Translations under genes and position numbers: made by a program
Shown: positions 62,414-64,000 of the stretch, piece after piece
How positions within the stretch are numbered: position 1 is the first letter of the stretch
Layout of the letters: every line of letters starts with the position of its first letter
Notes under the pieces: generated by a model
Told to the model about the DNA's origin: nothing
The model's database searches: none
What the model saw: only the letters and a program-made list of their open reading frames with translations
NCBI RefSeq assembly: GCF_003570905.1
Contig: NZ_QXJM01000056.1
Location: forward strand, 124,001 to 188,000
From: Cohnella faecalis
Lineage (GTDB): Bacteria > Bacillota > Bacilli > Paenibacillales > Paenibacillaceae
DNA length: 64,000 nucleotides
Direction of reading: 5' to 3'

Positions 62414-64000
62414 ATGTCCCGTAAGCCCTATTTGTTTCAGCCGGAACCCGTATTTCGATTAATGGAGCTTGAGCATGTTAGCAGTAAGCCCCATGAGGAG
62501 ACGATACGTCAATTTGTCGGCGATTACATCGTACTTATCGTTATCGGAGGATCGGGCGCGCTGGTCATTGACGGACGTCCCGTCGCGCTCAACCGCGGTA
62601 AGCTTATGCTGCTCGTTCCCGCCATGCTAATCGAAATAAGATCGAACCCGGCAAATCCGCTCCGGTATTATCGCATAGCCTTTCAGGCGCTAAGGGAGAC
62701 GGGACGGCGGAATAAGACGCTAACCTTCGCCGCACTCGACGACAGCCTGCAATTCCCCGTCGGCGGCGAATTGCCAGACAGTCTATACAATGAAGCGCTT
62801 CGGGTAGCACGGCTGCTGCATGATTCCGTTCAATACGAGCGCGGGCGTAATCATCACGAAGTGTACGGCTTGTTTCATCGGCTGCTCGCCCTAATATCCG
62901 ATTCGGGGCAGGCGGGAGGGCGGGGCGAGGCGGAAGAAGCGCTCCGGTCGACAATCTCTTATATCGAGACTCATTACCAGGAAGAAGTAACCCGCGATAC
63001 GCTGGCCGGCATTGCCGGCATGAGCCCTTGGCATTATTCCCGCAAGTTCAAGGAGCTGACGGGGCAGAGTCCGAGCGAGAAGCTTGAAAGCGTACGAATA
63101 GGGAAGGCGAAAGAGCATTTGCTTCGCCTTGATTGCAGCATTCCGGAAGTCGCTCAGAAGGTCGGCTACCGGGACGAATCTTATTTCCGCAACAAGTTCA
63201 AGGCGAGTACCGGCTATTCCCCTACGATGTTCGTTGCCCGCAGGCGCGAGAAAATCGCGGCGTTAAGTTATCATTACGCTTCGCATCTCCTTACGTTGAA
63301 CGTCGTTCCGTTCGCAACCTATGTCGAACAAAGTCGTGAAAGCCACCGGAAGGAATATCATGAATCGATCGTTTGCCACCTGAAGCGCTCGAAGACGTTA
63401 AACGCGGGCGTCTGGGAGGCTAATCTTCAAGCGCTGGCTCGCGCCAAGCCTGAAGTAATCCTGTGCGACGAATTGATGGACGAGCAGGTTCGGACCTGCT
63501 TGGAAAAAATCGCTCCGATCGTTTCGATCCCTTGGCTGGAGCTGGATTGGCGCAGCCATTTCGAAGAAATCGCCGCATTTCTCGGAAAGCGCAGAGAGTC
63601 TTCCCGTTGGTTGTCGGTCTATGAACGCAAGGCGGAGCAGCTGCGCAAGCAGCTGAGAAGCAAGCTTGGAAGGGGTTCCGTCGCCGTCCTTCACATCATG
63701 GCGGGGCAATTGTTCGTGTATGGCGCTCGCAACGGCGGTTCCGTTCTCTATGAGGATCTTCAAATGTCGCCGGTTTGTGATACGTCCGCTATCCAGGTAT
63801 GCAAGCAAATTACGGAGGAAGAGCTGCTTCTTTACGACGGGGATCGGATCTTCATGGCGATCGATGCGGACGAAGCGTCCCGGCAATGCTGGGATCGCAT
63901 CCGGCGCAACGATGTTTGGGCATCGCTGCAAGCAGTCCGGGAGGGACGCGTTCATTTCGTCAAGGAATTTCCTTGGCTCGAATATTCGCCTTACGCTCAT
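62414..64000 (+). CDS. AraC regulator fused to a siderophore-binding-type domain, 3' end outside the window
   Basis: 529 codons are visible and the frame is open to the last base. A cupin-like N-terminus (about 20-90) is followed by an AraC DNA-binding domain with two HTH units (VTRDTLAGIAGMSPWHYSRKF and IPEVAQKVGYRDESYFRNKF, ending TGYSPTMFVARRR) at about 180-275. From about 285 a periplasmic ferric-siderophore-binding-like domain (PEVILCDELMD, IAPIVSIPWLELDW, GSVAVLHIMAG) runs to the edge. This is the architecture of Bacillus Btr, which senses ferric bacillibactin and activates its uptake genes. Siderophore ABC genes are therefore expected just beyond the window. ATG at 62414 follows GGGGAGAG. 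Confidence 0.85.
   Translation, partial: MSRKPYLFQPEPVFRLMELEHVSSKPHEETIRQFVGDYIVLIVIGGSGALVIDGRPVALNRGKLMLLVPAMLIEIRSNPANPLRYYRIAFQALRETGRRNKTLTFAALDDSLQFPVGGELPDSLYNEALRVARLLHDSVQYERGRNHHEVYGLFHRLLALISDSGQAGGRGEAEEALRSTISYIETHYQEEVTRDTLAGIAGMSPWHYSRKFKELTGQSPSEKLESVRIGKAKEHLLRLDCSIPEVAQKVGYRDESYFRNKFKASTGYSPTMFVARRREKIAALSYHYASHLLTLNVVPFATYVEQSRESHRKEYHESIVCHLKRSKTLNAGVWEANLQALARAKPEVILCDELMDEQVRTCLEKIAPIVSIPWLELDWRSHFEEIAAFLGKRRESSRWLSVYERKAEQLRKQLRSKLGRGSVAVLHIMAGQLFVYGARNGGSVLYEDLQMSPVCDTSAIQVCKQITEEELLLYDGDRIFMAIDADEASRQCWDRIRRNDVWASLQAVREGRVHFVKEFPWLEYSPYAH

Noticed and set aside
1..64000. tRNA, rRNA, CRISPR arrays, prophage or complete insertion sequences
   Set aside because: No regularly spaced direct repeats, no transposase or integrase frame and no tRNA-like cloverleaf was recognised on either strand by reading; a dedicated tRNA or CRISPR search could still find something small.

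Overview
The window looks like chromosomal DNA of an endospore-forming member of the Paenibacillaceae (Paenibacillus, Cohnella or a close relative). The signs are a GerA-type spore germinant-receptor locus, LplB/YtcP-type sugar ABC permeases, a YesM/YesN-type two-component pair, Paenibacillus-style araR/araBDA genes, strong AGGAGG ribosome binding sites and frequent GTG and TTG starts. The species cannot be named from the sequence alone. No rRNA, tRNA, CRISPR array or complete insertion sequence was seen.

Layout. (1) 1-12085, plus strand: a catabolic island with the end of a CUT1 sugar importer, an aldose-epimerase-like protein, two Gfo/Idh/MocA dehydrogenases, two TIM-barrel isomerases/epimerases, a LacI regulator and an operon of desaturase-like oxygenase, Rieske ferredoxin and FAD ferredoxin reductase (resembling rhizopine mocDEF), an aldo/keto reductase and a creatininase-fold hydrolase. 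Three copies of the operator TGTGYYCGRRCACA tie the LacI protein to itself and to the oxygenase operon. A HAD-hydrolase remnant follows. (2) 12655-16776, minus strand: a four-gene germinant-receptor operon with a frameshifted A subunit. (3) 16991-22359: two-component system plus ABC exporter of the antimicrobial-peptide-sensing kind. (4) 22541-27431: L-arabinose utilisation, with AraR operators between divergent araR and araBDA. (5) 27629-28756: a secreted protein of unknown function.

(6) 29172-41420: two near-identical Fur boxes (29172 and 38192) control, respectively, a run of envelope/glycolipid-type genes ending in two secreted helical proteins and an FTR1 iron permease, and a two-component system followed by an orphan ferric-iron-type binding lipoprotein. 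(7) 42697-45363: a nitrate/sulfonate/taurine-type ABC importer. (8) 45611-62242: a carbohydrate locus with a GH78 rhamnosidase, two GH3 glycosidases, a YesM/YesN pair, an LplB/YtcP/LplA-type importer and a DUF5060/DUF4038-like glycosidase. (9) 62414 to the end: an AraC regulator with a siderophore-binding-type C-terminal domain, cut by the window edge.

The most interesting possibility is region 1. Together its genes could import a methylated cyclitol or inosamine, remove the O-methyl group oxidatively, oxidise the ring twice and open it hydrolytically. This is inference from family membership. A second theme is that at least a dozen apparent frameshifts, nearly all single-base losses and many in homopolymer runs, break otherwise well-preserved genes. 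Residual sequencing error is a serious alternative to true gene decay.
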